Shown here: positions 8,649 to 19,200 of the stretch, piece by piece
Layout of the letters: each line of letters begins with the position of its first letter
Numbering within the stretch: the first letter of the stretch is position 1
Source of the DNA: Saprolegnia diclina VS20
Taxonomy: Eukaryota; Oomycota; Saprolegniomycetes; Saprolegniales; Saprolegniaceae
Length of the DNA stretch: 40,373 bases
Assembly (NCBI RefSeq): GCF_000281045.1
Contig: NW_008246088.1
Span: 371,685-412,057 of the forward strand
Direction: 5' to 3'
Position numbers and translations under genes: made by a program
The notes under the pieces: generated by a model
Seen by the model: only the letters and a program-made list of their open reading frames with translations
Told to the model about the DNA's origin: nothing
The model's database searches: none

Positions 8649-10361
8649 TTAGGGTTGGATCTCAACGAGGAGCGCCATGCCCACGTCGGCGTGGCCCAGA
8701 ATGTGGCAGTGGGCAGCGACAAGACCAGTGAAATCCATGGGCCGGAACCGGATCGTGACGTTGCCACCGTACGGTAGCGTGATCGTGTCGCGCCAGTCGC
8801 CGACCGAGTAGTCGAGGCCGTGGCCGTGTGTCATGGCCACAATCTGGAACGGGTTCGAGTGCAAGTGGAACGGATGGTTCTTCTCGTCCGGCGACAGCAC
8901 ATTCTCGAGCGTCCACTCGTGCAGGACGTTGAGCTTCATCTTGTAGCGGTGGTCCACCGAGAAGAGGCGGTCGTTCATGAAATATGACTTGTACATGGTG
9001 CCGTCCCGGAGCGTCGCGGGCCCTGACGAGAACGTAACGTGAAAGGTCTCAATGTGCTCGTCGTTGGACGTGATCGGCATGAGGTTCTTCCCGCGCTTGA
9101 CGTGCGGTGGTGTAAACGGCGAGACGCCGTTGCTCGCGTAGACTTCAAAGAGGCCGAGCACGCCGTGGTAGACATCGGTGAGGCGGCCCATGTACTCTTG
9201 GCTCTCGCTGTGCGGCATCGAGACGAACGGAAACACACCCGACTTGGCACCTACGTGCAATCTCAGAAAGTGCAATCTCAGAAAGTGCAAAATACCGTTC
9301 AAGTGGCACACGACGCTCAGCGCGACGCGCGCACCCGGTGTCAAAATGATGTAGTCGGGTGTCGAGATTGCGGGCGGAAACGCATCCTTGGCGTGCACCT
9401 CGACGTCACAGCCGGGCACCGAGAGCTCCAGAATCTGGGTCGGACCTGCGTTCATGACCTGGAAGAGCTTGCGCTCGCCGTCGCTGAGCGTCATGCGCGG
9501 CTGGTACTGGCCGTTGACGACGTAGAACGACGGATAGTCGCCGGGGACGCCACTGACGTGCGGCTGGTAGTCGGGGAAGACGGCTGCCATGCGCTCGGGG
9601 CTGCGGGCTGTGAGTGTAGCGTCCAGCGGCATGGTGCTGCGCGAGATCTGTGTCGCATTGACGAGGTTGGCGAGCATACCGCCGCGAAAAGCAAACGCTT
9701 GCAAGATCAGGAGCGTATCGACCTGGTCGACGGTCTCCTGCACCGAGATGGCGCCGACCATGCCGCCACCCATTTGCAAAAACGTCGATCCATGATGATG
9801 CGGGTGGTAGTGAAACACGCCGAGCGGGTGGTTCTCGGGGATCTTGACCACGAGCTCCATCGACTCGCCCGACTTGACGGTCCGAAGGACGTTGTCAGCG
9901 ATGCCCGACGGCGAGACGTGCATCCCGTGAAAGTGCAAATTGGTCGTGTTCGGGTCCCTGAACGTGTTCATGTGCAAATGCTCCGAGGGCAAGTCGGGCT
10001 CGAGCTGGTTGATGAGCGTGATGCGCAGAAGGTCACCGGGCTTGGCGCAGAGCGTCGGGCCCGGAAACATACCGTTGTAGCTGCGCGAGTTGAACGCAAT
10101 CGGGCCATCTTTGAAGCGAGTTGCCTCGACGCTCAGCGTCACCTCGAGCACGCCGTTGTGGCTCTTGTACGCCAGCGGCTGCTGCAAGGTCGGGAGCTCT
10201 CGCAGGAGCGACGCGAGGTGCGACGTCGAGTACTCGCGCACGGACGCAGGGCGGAACGAAGCCAAGTCTGTGGACGGCGATAGGACATAGACCGTGCCCA
10301 GGAAAAGGAGGCTCAGCGCAGTCGCGATCGCGCGGAAGCGCCATGGGCCATCGACGGTCAT
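8649..10361 (-). CDS. Membrane-anchored multicopper oxidase, copy 2 (555 aa when spliced)
   Basis: The frame is open from ATG 10361 to the stop at 8649, but comparison with copy 1 shows a 45-nt intron at 9251-9295 (GTATTT...GTAG). Spliced exons are 10361-9296 and 9250-8649, giving CHLN-GAKSGVFPFVS, which lines up with CHLH-GRPMGLFPFVS. Read through, the intron would insert 15 residues. Copper motifs HFHGMH, HYHPHHHG, HPFHLH and HCHILGHADVGM are intact. One N-terminal hydrophobic segment (AIATALSLLFLGTVYVL) suggests a type II signal anchor, as in copy 1, so the oxidase domain should face the lumen or cell surface. Likely laccase- or ferroxidase-type activity; substrate unknown. Its 3' end faces copy 1's promoter. 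CCAAT boxes sit about 95-135 bp upstream of its ATG. Confidence 0.92.
   Translation of the reverse strand: MTVDGPWRFRAIATALSLLFLGTVYVLSPSTDLASFRPASVREYSTSHLASLLRELPTLQQPLAYKSHNGVLEVTLSVEATRFKDGPIAFNSRSYNGMFPGPTLCAKPGDLLRITLINQLEPDLPSEHLHMNTFRDPNTTNLHFHGMHVSPSGIADNVLRTVKSGESMELVVKIPENHPLGVFHYHPHHHGSTFLQMGGGMVGAISVQETVDQVDTLLILQAFAFRGGMLANLVNATQISRSTMPLDATLTARSPERMAAVFPDYQPHVSGVPGDYPSFYVVNGQYQPRMTLSDGERKLFQVMNAGPTQILELSVPGCDVEVHAKDAFPPAISTPDYIILTPGARVALSVVCHLNGILHFLRLHFLRLHVGAKSGVFPFVSMPHSESQEYMGRLTDVYHGVLGLFEVYASNGVSPFTPPHVKRGKNLMPITSNDEHIETFHVTFSSGPATLRDGTMYKSYFMNDRLFSVDHRYKMKLNVLHEWTLENVLSPDEKNHPFHLHSNPFQIVAMTHGHGLDYSVGDWRDTITLPYGGNVTIRFRPMDFTGLVAAHCHILGHADVGMALLVEIQP
9256..9285. repeat. 15-bp tandem duplication inside the oxidase copy 2 intron
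   Basis: TGCAATCTCAGAAAG occurs at 9256-9270 and again at 9271-9285, followed by a partial third unit. The two units make up 30 of the intron's 45 nt. Without one unit the intron would be 30 nt, shorter than any other intron in the window. Confidence 0.9.
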
Positions 10362-10453
10362 CGTGTATTAATGCCGAGGCTCCTGAGCATGGCGACGGCG
10401 TATAAAAAAGAGCCGACCGGAATCCGTCGAAATCCGCGTGGATTTTCGATGCA

Positions 10454-10495
10454 CCAATCAGCAGTTGGTCAGCACGAAAAACGCAATATGATTGG
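10454..10495. promoter_or_regulatory. CCAAT boxes upstream of oxidase copy 2
   Basis: CCAATCA at 10454-10460 on plus, and ATTGG at 10491-10495 (CCAAT on minus), 93-134 bp before the ATG at 10361. The function is inferred from spacing and from recurrence at other genes here. Confidence 0.4.
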
Positions 10496-11119
10496 GCGAT
10501 CGACTTTGCATGTTTTTGTCCACGGCTTGACTGGGCGCGTATTTTAGCGCGCGAACCGCGCGTCGTGGCGACTGGGATGGGTGCTGTGGGACTCGATCGC
10601 GTCGCTGCAGGCGCCCCCCGTCTAGATAACCTGTGCGCAGAATCTGGTGTCTGAGAATCCTAGAATCTGCCGACGCAAGGCAACGAAAGACACCATCGGT
10701 GGCGTGTCGGTGCATCGCGCCGCTGGACGCAAGCATTTCTTCTTGCATCGGTATCCTGACGTACCTCTGTGATGTTGCCTCTCGTGCGTGGGGTCGTTAT
10801 CACCTGGTTTGGACCAAGATAGCTCCCAACATGCTTCAGGAAATAACTTATTTTGTGGTAAAAAATGGATAGCTTGTCGTTTACGAAGGGCTAAAATACA
10901 GGCAACCCCGCTCGCTGCATAGACCGTAGTATCTCTAGAGCTACCGTGATTCGTACATGGGCTCTATGGGTTTGCGGGTTGGAATTTTACCCTTGGTTGA
11001 ACTTGAAGGCGCTGGCAGCAGCGCGATGGCTATCAGCTCTTATTGTCATATTAAAGAAAATCGCATGTCGATATGCATTCAACTATGCGGAATAAATTGA
11101 AGAGAAAAATATACCTGGG
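10496..11119. other. Intergenic between divergent oxidase copy 2 and rhodanese gene
   Basis: No coding frame with the local codon bias. GC falls towards 10800-11110. No repeat or RNA gene recognised. It should hold the distal promoter sequences of both flanking genes. Confidence 0.45.
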
Positions 11120-11156
11120 CCAATCATCGTTGCGAGCTACACTCTCGCGGACCAAT
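11120..11156. promoter_or_regulatory. Two CCAATCA boxes upstream of the rhodanese gene
   Basis: CCAATCA at 11120-11126 and again at 11152-11158, about 35-73 bp before the ATG at 11193. Two direct copies 32 bp apart fit a CCAAT-factor promoter; the role is inferred. Confidence 0.45.
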
Positions 11157-11192
11157 CACCACCGCGTGGCTTCTTTGTAGCATCCTTCCTCG

Positions 11193-12112
11193 ATGGCGGA
11201 CGACAGCGCGTGCACCAACTCGTCTGCATACAAGTTTGGCGTCTTGGCCGCGGACGAGCTCCCAGCTCTGCGCGCCCACCTGCTGGCAACAGCAGCTACC
11301 ATCTCGCCGAGCCTCTTTGGCACGATCTTGCTCACGCAAGAGGGCCTCAACATCCGCCTGAGCGGTCCGACGCAGGCCGTGCATGCGATGCAAGCTGTCT
11401 TGAGTGCGCTGCACCCCAACATTGGACATATTGTCTTCAAGGATTCGCTGAGCGCGACGCCTACGCTGCGCAAGTTTCTCGTGCGCATCAAGAAGGAGGT
11501 CATCTCGATGGGCATGCCGAGCGTCAACCCGGCGCGGGACGGCCTCGCCACGCACATTTCGCCACTCGAGTTCAAGGCCTGGATGGACGAGAAGAAGGAC
11601 ATGGTCGTCCTCGACACACGGTACGCCGACAGATTATATACACTATTGTATTAGGTCGTAGGAACGACTACGAGGTGCGGCTTGGCACGTTCGATAATGC
11701 GATCGACCTCGACATCAAGAGCTTTCGCGCCTTTCCGGACGTGGCCAAAGCAAAGCTCGAGGCGGTGCCCAAGGAAAAGCCAGTCGTGATGTTTTGCACG
11801 GGCGGCGTGCGCTGCGAGAAGGCTTCGTATGCGCTGTTGGAGCACGGCCACACGAACGTCTACCAGCTCGACGGTGGCATCCTCAAGTACTTTGAAGACT
11901 GCGGCGGCGCGCACTACAACGGCGACTGCTACATCTACGACGACCGCGTCGCACTCACGCCGGCGCTCACCAAGGCGACCGACATTGCCATGTGCTTTGT
12001 GTGCCGGAGTCCGCTCACGGCCGCCGAGCAAGCGTCCTGTGACTTTACGCACGGCGTGAGCTGTCCGTACTGCGTCGGCGGCAAGCGCTCGGACTTTCGG
12101 TCGCAGCCATAA
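11193..12112 (+). CDS. Rhodanese-domain protein of the TrhO (UPF0176)/TSTD2 type (292 aa)
   Basis: Exons 11193-11620 and 11662-12112 (41-nt intron, GTACGC...CGTAG; an earlier TTAG acceptor would cause an immediate stop). The joined product has the TrhO layout: an N-terminal acylphosphatase-like domain (about 14-100, with GTILLTQEGLNIRLSG), then a rhodanese domain with the active-site loop CTGGVRCEKAS (Cys at about 188), then a Cys-rich tail (CFVC ... CPYC) likely to bind zinc. Bacterial TrhO hydroxylates U34 of certain tRNAs using O2; eukaryotic relatives (TSTD2) are less studied. A tRNA wobble-modification role is therefore likely but inferred. The N-terminus lacks an obvious presequence, so a cytosolic site is likely. 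The ATG is set by the first in-frame Met before conserved sequence. Two CCAAT boxes lie just upstream. Confidence 0.9.
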
Positions 12113-12520
12113 TGGTATTGCCACTTGATGCGACATCGCAGCGTGTTGCTTGGCTCATCCGCCATCTTCCAAGATGGCTGCGGATGCACCACTCTGTCTA
12201 CGGGTACTGTCCTGGCAAGCGTCGGTAGCACTTCGTAATGCCGGTGGTCACGCAGTGGTGCCACGCCGACCAGACAACGATGCCACCTACTTGTGCATTG
12301 ATTGCGCGTTCGTATGGCACGTCGCTGGCTACTGCTCGCCTCACATAGATGCTGCACAAGTAGCCGTTGCCGCTGTTACTAGCGACGACCTGCCCATCAG
12401 TGGTCTACGCAAGGCCATGGGTCGCGGTGCTCTGCGTAATGGCTTGGGCTCCTGCGCCGTCGGGCCTTGAGGTTGCAGCTGCGTTTCCGGCGAATGCCGG
12501 ATAATGCGTGCTCAACGCGG
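12113..12520. other. Intergenic between rhodanese and myotubularin genes
   Basis: A plus-strand frame of about 98 codons (ATG 12174 to stop 12470) is open but has no motif, so I do not call it a gene. An imperfect hairpin (CATCTTCCAAGATGG core) sits near 12164-12178. Otherwise nothing is recognised. Confidence 0.4.
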
Positions 12521-12570
12521 ATTGGCCGCGCTGTCTCTGCCGCGATCGCTGATTGGGCCGTCTTTATATA
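12521..12570. promoter_or_regulatory. CCAAT boxes and TATA-like site of the myotubularin gene
   Basis: ATTGG at 12521-12525 and 12552-12556 (CCAAT on minus), followed at 12563-12570 by TTTATATA. The ATG is at 12686, which leaves a plausible 5' UTR of about 90 bp. The order CCAAT-CCAAT-TATA fits a core promoter; it is inferred. Confidence 0.45.
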
Positions 12571-12685
12571 TGGAGAACGCCGGTTCGGCCACCACTTGGT
12601 TTTTGTATGGTCGGTGATTACTCACGCGAGGCGAAGGGTGTCTTAGTCATAACGCCGATTGTGACCTGCGGCGACGGGCCGACCG

Positions 12686-15600
12686 ATGGCATCTTCCGCT
12701 GCTGCGTACGCTGCGGCCGACGAGGACGACCGGCCGTCGAGCTCCTTCGATGGGATGACCATGGAGCGCCTCCTGCAGGCTGAGAAGAGCGTGCTCAAGG
12801 CCGGCCAGGCCACGCTAGAGGCGTGGAACATGATGACGAGCCATAGCAAGCCCAAGGCCGACGACGTGTACCCGCCGGCGCCATCATCGGGTCCGCTGTA
12901 CACGACGGCACCCGAGCACCTCACCGACTCGAAACCCATGGCACGCCACTCGAGCTACACGGCGATGGCGACGCCATCGAGCCTCAATTTCGAGATCCCG
13001 CGCTCCGAGGAGCCGTATGCGCGCGGGTCGTTCACCCTCGACTCGATGGAAAGCCAGGAAGCGGCCGCGCCGAGCTCTTCGTCGTCGGCGTCGTATGCGT
13101 CCGGTCCGCGCAAGGCGTTGCCGACGCTCAACATCTTTGGGCTCTCGCGCAGTGTGAGCGCCGGGACAAAGTCGGAAGAGACAATCCATACGTTCACGGT
13201 CAAGAAGGCCGACAACTTCCTCATCGACAACCTCAGTAAGAAGTCGTCCGTGCGCATCTCGATCGACACGGAGAGCCGCATGCTCGCGTTCCATGTGACC
13301 AACAATGCCAACGAAAAGGAAGAGTTTTCGTGCGCTGCGATCACTGCCAAGGAGAGCTCGAAGCTCGGGCTGCACCTCAACATCCAGCAAGGACAGGCCG
13401 CGCCGATCACGCGCAAGATTGCCTTCTTTAGCTTGGACGACCGCCAGCGCTTCATGGAGACGCTCGAGGTCGGCAAGATCAAGTACAAATCCGCCAAGAA
13501 GCTCGACGCGTGCGCCGACGACTCGGACGATTGCGAGACCGCGTGGGACGCCGGCCAAGGCGGGTCGTACTCGATGCCCGACACCGAAACCGAGCTTGAC
13601 AAGCTCCCAGGCGAAGAGATCAACCAAAAAGTCCAGCGCGTGACCAACCTCGTCATCATTGCACAAAAAGAGCGAGCGGTCCAAGGCGAGCTCATCATGA
13701 CCAACTTCCGCGCCGTCTTCTTCCCGTACGACCCGTCGCTTCTGTACGGGTCGTTCGAGGTGCCATTGGCCGCGATCAAGGAGACGAAGTACGAAGGCCT
13801 CAAGATCGTCATTGCGTGCAAAGACCTGCGCAAGATCTGTCTCTCGATGCACGACGCAGTGACACGCAAGATCAACTACAACGAGCAGCCGCAGCCGATC
13901 CAAGGCCATTTCATTCAAATGTTCATGTCGAAACTTCGGCCGCCGCTCTCGGTCAGCAGCGTCTTTGCGTTCACGTACCACAGCGCCAAGCGCGGTGGCG
14001 TCGAGCTGCCGCGGGACGTTGACGGCTGGCTCGTCTACTCGCCCGTCGAAGAGTACAAGCGCCTCGGGTTCCTCGAGTCGCAAAACAGCATGCCGTGGCG
14101 CCTCCTCAAGAACACTCGGTTCCTCTTCAGCCCGACGTACCCCCAGCTCATGGTCGTGCCCTTCAACCTCGACAAGGACCAGCTCGTGTCGAGTGTGAAA
14201 TTTCGATCCCGCGGGCGCCTTCCGATCGCGGTCTGGCGCCATCCAGACAACAAGTGCGTCCTGTCGCGGTCGTCCCAGCCCATGTACGGCCTTCAGAGCA
14301 AGCGCTGCGAGGCGGACCGACAGCTCCTCAAGGCGTACCGCGACGCCGCCAAGAAGACGTCGGCGGGCTTGGCGCCGCCGCTTCACATTGTCGACGCCCG
14401 CAAGGTCATTGCGACCCAAGGCAACCGGCTCGTCGGCAAGGGCGTCGAGCAGTCGTCGCACTACGACAACGCTGTCGTCGAGTTCCTCGGCATTGCCAAC
14501 ATCCACAAGATGCGCGACTCGATCGATGCGCTTCAGAGTCCGTCGTCGTCGTCTCTAGCGTCTCGTCATATGCTTGTGTGTAGGCCTTGTGCACCCGACC
14601 ATCACGGACGACGGTCACAAGGAATTCCACAGCGCGCTCCATGGTACACCCACTTTTGATGGGTTTTGAAAGAGGGTTTCATTCATTACTTGACTAGATA
14701 CGCGCTGGCTCAAGCACATTATGAAGATTCTCTCGGGCGGGTCGCGGATCGCACAGATCTTGCACGAAGAAGGCGCGAGTGTTCTCGTGCACTGCAGTGA
14801 TGGGTGGGACCGTACGCCGCAGCTCTGCGGGATCGCCGAGCTCATCTTGGACCCGCACTACCGAACGATCCGGGGCTTTGCCGCGCTCGTTGAAAAAGAG
14901 TGGTGCAGCTTTGGCCACAAGTTTCATGACCGCGTCGGCGTCGGGAAGGACGCGTCCGACCTCGCGAACGAGCGGTCGCCGGTCTTTTTGCAGTTCCTCG
15001 ACGCGGTCTGGCAAATGACGCGCCAGTTTCCAACTGCGTTCGAGTTCAACGAGCGGTTCTTGCTGCACGTCGTCGACGCGATCTTCTCGGGCCTCTTTGG
15101 CACATTTCTGTACAATACTGAGAAGGAGCGCGCCGACAACATGATGTGGCAGCGCACCGAGTCGGTGTGGACGTGCGTGCTTGAAGCGCCGGCGAGGTTT
15201 GCGAATCTCAACTACCAACCCACGTCGCGTGTCTTGTACCCGCGGGCCAACTTGAAGCGCGTCGTGCTCTGGGAAGCTCTCTTCTTTCGCTGGGACCCCG
15301 AGATGCACCCGGCGTACGTCGAGTCGCTCGACCCGCTCTCCAAGGTACGACTTGATAGATTGATTCTTTTGACATGTCTCATATGGAACTATGTAGGCCA
15401 AAGACCCCAAGCACCACCACCCGCGGCATAATGCGACACACAACAGCGACCATCTGCGCATTGCTGAGAGCTTTACGTCGACCACGTCGACGCAGATGAC
15501 CGAGCTGAACGACAACTCGGACGGGTCGTCGTTCAGTGACAACGACGACGACGACTACCGGCCGTCGACGCGCCGCGCGTCCTTGGCCCGCGGCAACAAG

Positions 15601-15912
15601 ACGCCGTCGGTCTCGGTCTCGGACAAGATTGCAGCCGCTGCGACGTCGGCCGCGCTGAGCCCGGACCGCGAGACGGTCTCGAATTTGCAGCAAACGCTCG
15701 CACAGTACCCGCAGCAGGCGACCGAGCGCGCGCGACAACGGTCGAAAGACTCGTCGCTGCGAGAAGCGCTCGAAATGGTGCCCGACAAGACGCGGATCCG
15801 GTATCTGGAACAGCTCTTGAGCCAAAGCGTCGCGCGCGAGATGCAACTGGAGGCGCAGCTGGACACACTCCAGACGCAACTCATTGACCAGACGACCGAC
15901 ACTACGCCGTGA
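12686..15912 (+). CDS. Myotubularin-like phosphoinositide 3-phosphatase (1024 aa)
   Basis: Exons 12686-14537, 14584-14643, 14698-15344 and 15397-15912; introns 46, 54 and 52 nt. The joined frame is 3075 nt. Order: Ser/Ala-rich N-terminus; PH-like region at about 165-265; PH-GRAM at about 310-410 (AQKERAVQGELIMTNFRAVF); myotubularin phosphatase domain at about 420-860 with WRLLKNTRF and the CX5R loop VHCSDGWDRT (catalytic Cys at about 670) intact; Ser-rich linker; C-terminal coiled coil (RIRYLEQLLSQSVAREMQLE). The family removes the 3-phosphate of PI3P and PI(3,5)P2 on endosomes, and intact Cys, Asp and Arg predict an active enzyme. The short exon 2 was found by frame; it supplies LVHPTITDDGHKEFHSALH just before the conserved TRWLKH. 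The C-terminal coiled coil probably mediates dimerisation, as in several MTMR proteins. Confidence 0.93.
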
Positions 15913-16250
15913 TGGCCTCTTAGATTTCAATATTGTAATACGACCCTTGTCCCGCGATACCCAACCCTTGCTCGCTAGCCACGTTAGCAAAGGCAGCTCC
16001 AAGCAATGCCATCAGAGTCATTCTAAACACCGCGCTCCGTAAGTCTGCGTATTGCAGCAGCGACGTTAATGCAGAGTGCCATAGCAGTTGGTGCTAGCTA
16101 GTACGAGTAGTACCGTCGTATTGTGCACAAGTTGTCGCTGGCGTTGCTGCACTTTGGTTGCGTGTTTTTAGAAACCTGTGAGATATAATATCCGGCGACA
16201 ACGTATCGACCTGTGGTATTCTATAGATATTGACGAGTCGACCTCGCGCG
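15913..16250. other. Short intergenic spacer
   Basis: 338 bp between two plus-strand genes: terminator of the myotubularin gene and promoter of the TMEM94-like gene. AT-rich patches occur at about 15930-15950 and 16180-16230. No motif or small gene is recognised. Confidence 0.5.
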
Positions 16251-19200
16251 ATGTCCGGAGAGCAGCAGCCGCTTCTAGAGCCGCGGTCGTCGGACGGCCT
16301 GCGCCTCTCGGCTCTGTGGCGGACCGACTCGATGCACGAAGGTAAACCGCCGATACCGCCATTAGCCGGCGCGAGTCCGCTCAAGCGAGCGCCAATCGGT
16401 CTCACAACGGCCGCGGCCCGCCAGCAGCTCTTGGCGGCCATCGAATCGCAGCTCTTGTCGTCGTCGGAAGCGCAGCGCAACCCGCGTGGCCTCTTCTTTG
16501 GCATCGTCGACACGTCCATGCTGCTTTTGCTCCTGTGCAGCGCGACGCGGTACGCTGCGTACGGCTGGAATGCGCAACGGCGGGCCGCGAACGGCGAGAC
16601 GTCGCGCTACACGGAGCTGTTTGAAGGTCTCTTCCTTAGCATCGCGGCGCTTCTCAATGGCCTCTTGAACACAGCGCTCTCCCGACGCGACCGGCGCGAA
16701 GTGGCCGAGCGCGTTCGGTACGCCGTCAAGGTGCTCTACAAAGCGTCGTCGCCGACGAGCCCCAAAGAGTCGCGCAAGGACGCGAAATTGTCGCCGTCGT
16801 CGTGCTACGTGGCATGCTACCGCGACTCGCAGTGGCAGTCGATGCCCATGAACCTTCTCGTCGACGGCGATGTGATTGCGCTCATGAGCGGCGACGTCGT
16901 CCCAGGTCAAGTCCGCCTACTGTACCCGACGTCGTCGACGCCGATCTTGTACACGCGCGGGCAAAAGGTCGACGCGTTCTCATCGACCAACTGCGGGACC
17001 GAGTCGCCGCGCATCGACGCGACCTTCCAGCCCGACGTCATCTTGCATCTCTGCGGCGACATGCACGTCTTTGTCATGGAAGAGACGCCAGTGCTCCAGG
17101 ACATTTACAACTCGATCTTCAACGTGTCGCGGCCGTCGACTGCGCTTCAGACGCTCCAGGACGCTGGCCACGTCTGTGCCCGCTATACGTGCGCTCTTTT
17201 TGCGTGCATTCTTCTCGGGTGCATCGTCGGGCGCGCCTGGGTGCTGCCGGAGCCGCTGCACCACGCAGTCAACCACCTCTGCCTCGGGCCCGTCGGTCTC
17301 CTCCTCTGCTTTGTGTCGCTGCACGCCCCGTTTGTATGGTTTCTCGGCGAGGCAGCAGCCACCGCGCACCTTCTCACAGCGTTCGAAGCCATTTTGGCCG
17401 CCGAGCAAACCACGTCATTTCAAGCGCCGTTGGACGAAGACGACATGGACGTCTACGACGTGGAGGAGCGCGAGCAGTTCCGCTCAAGCAAGCTCCAGAA
17501 GGCCTTTACGGTCGAGCGGTCGTGGTATTACTTTTGGTCGACGCTCCAGTTTCGCTGCATGGACTGTACCGACGCGCACCGGACGCGGTACCACAACGGC
17601 AAGAAGAGCAAGCTCACGATTCCGTACTCGGGGTAGCACGGCGTGCAAAATGAATACGAGGCTCATGGTCGGTAGGCTGCGGTTGCTCGAGCGCCTCGGC
17701 AGCACAACCATGCTGTGCTGCTTTGATGATGACATTTTGTGCGAAGACGCGCCCTGTGTCGAAGAGATCTTCCTTCTCAACGACGAAGCGACCAACTCGA
17801 CCGTGCTCGACTTGCACCCGGAAGCATCGTGCGCGACAGGCCTCAAATTTGAGGACCCAAAGTGGCGCTTGCACCTGCCGTCGCTCAAGCCATTGGGCCT
17901 CGCGATCTTGCTCAACGACTGCGAAGACCCCAAGACCGAGTACTTGAGTACGCTGCGGCACCTCTCGACGCCACCGACCGGCGTCGACGTGCAACTGAGC
18001 CACCAAGCGGACATTCAACAGTGCTTGCTGCAGCTCTCGGGGCATGTGCGCTTGCTGCCGTACCCGCGGCACCTCCTCAACCTCGCGCGGTACGTTCTTC
18101 GATTTGTCTCGAAATGAATCGAAATTGAGATAGCGAGATTGGGTTTCAGCCGGCCGACTTGGACAAATTCCAGCGACGGCGGTCGATACACGTCATAGCC
18201 CCGCGACTCGCGATCGAAGAGCACACGACCGACCACCATGCGCAAGGCCAGGAAGACACGCGGTACCGCGGGTATCTCAAGACGCACTTGTACACAAACA
18301 TCGTGCTCGACAAGCGGTCGCATGGCCACCAGCTCCTCTCGCGCGGCCACCCGTCGCTGGTTGTATCGCAGTGCGGCGAGTACTGGGACGGCAAGTCGAT
18401 TTGTCCGCTCAGCAGCGAGAAGCGCCGGCTCATCCTCGACATGTACAACCAGTGGCGTGTCGAGGACCTCGACTGCGTCGCCCTAACGTATGCGCCGGTG
18501 GCGCAAAAGTTCAATTCTCTCTTTGCGTCAAGCGCCGGGACGCTGCCGTCGGTGTTTCTCGTCGAAGACCATGCGGCCGGTGAGCTCACGATGGACCCGA
18601 AGCAACCGTGGACGTCGACCTCGTCCCCCGCGCGCACCCAATCGACCGAGCCGCGCTTTGCCGGCGCCCACATGAGTCCCAGTAGACTACTCCGTCCCAT
18701 CGTATGTGGACTGAGGCAATGACGCGTAGCGACGCCGCACCAACGGTACCCGGTGCACTGGAACAATGACGGCGCGTCGTCGACAGGCCACGCGGGCGGC
18801 GACGACCTCTGGAAGCTCCAAGAAGACCAGATTTTTCTCGGCATGGTAGCGTCCGGCGTGCAGCCGCGCAAGGGCATCGTCGACCTCATCGAAGACCTCA
18901 CGGCGTCGGGCGTCCGCTTCGTGTACTTTTCACCGCGCAACATGCGTCGGTCCAAGCTGCTCGCGGAGAAGATGGGCATCGAAACCGACTGGAACTGCGC
19001 CATCAGCCTCCGCGACTCGGAGGGCCCAGACCCCCACCGTATGACGTCCAACTATTCGGACTGGGACGTCAAAGCCCGCCTGCCGCACGGTTCTTAAGTC
19101 CTGTGACGCGAGCACTTGTCTCATAGTCGGTTGTAGGTACGGCGGCGATTCGTCGGCACCTCGAGACCGTCGACAACGTGCCGCTGTTGGTGTCGCTGTA

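Noticed and set aside
12174-12470. About 98-codon plus-strand frame between the rhodanese and myotubularin genes
   Set aside because: No domain, partly repetitive start, and it overlaps the region leading to the myotubularin promoter.
12884-14506. Very long antisense open frame under the myotubularin gene, and similar ones under other genes
   Set aside because: High-GC third positions suppress stops on the opposite strand. The sense frames carry the recognisable domains; the antisense ones carry none.
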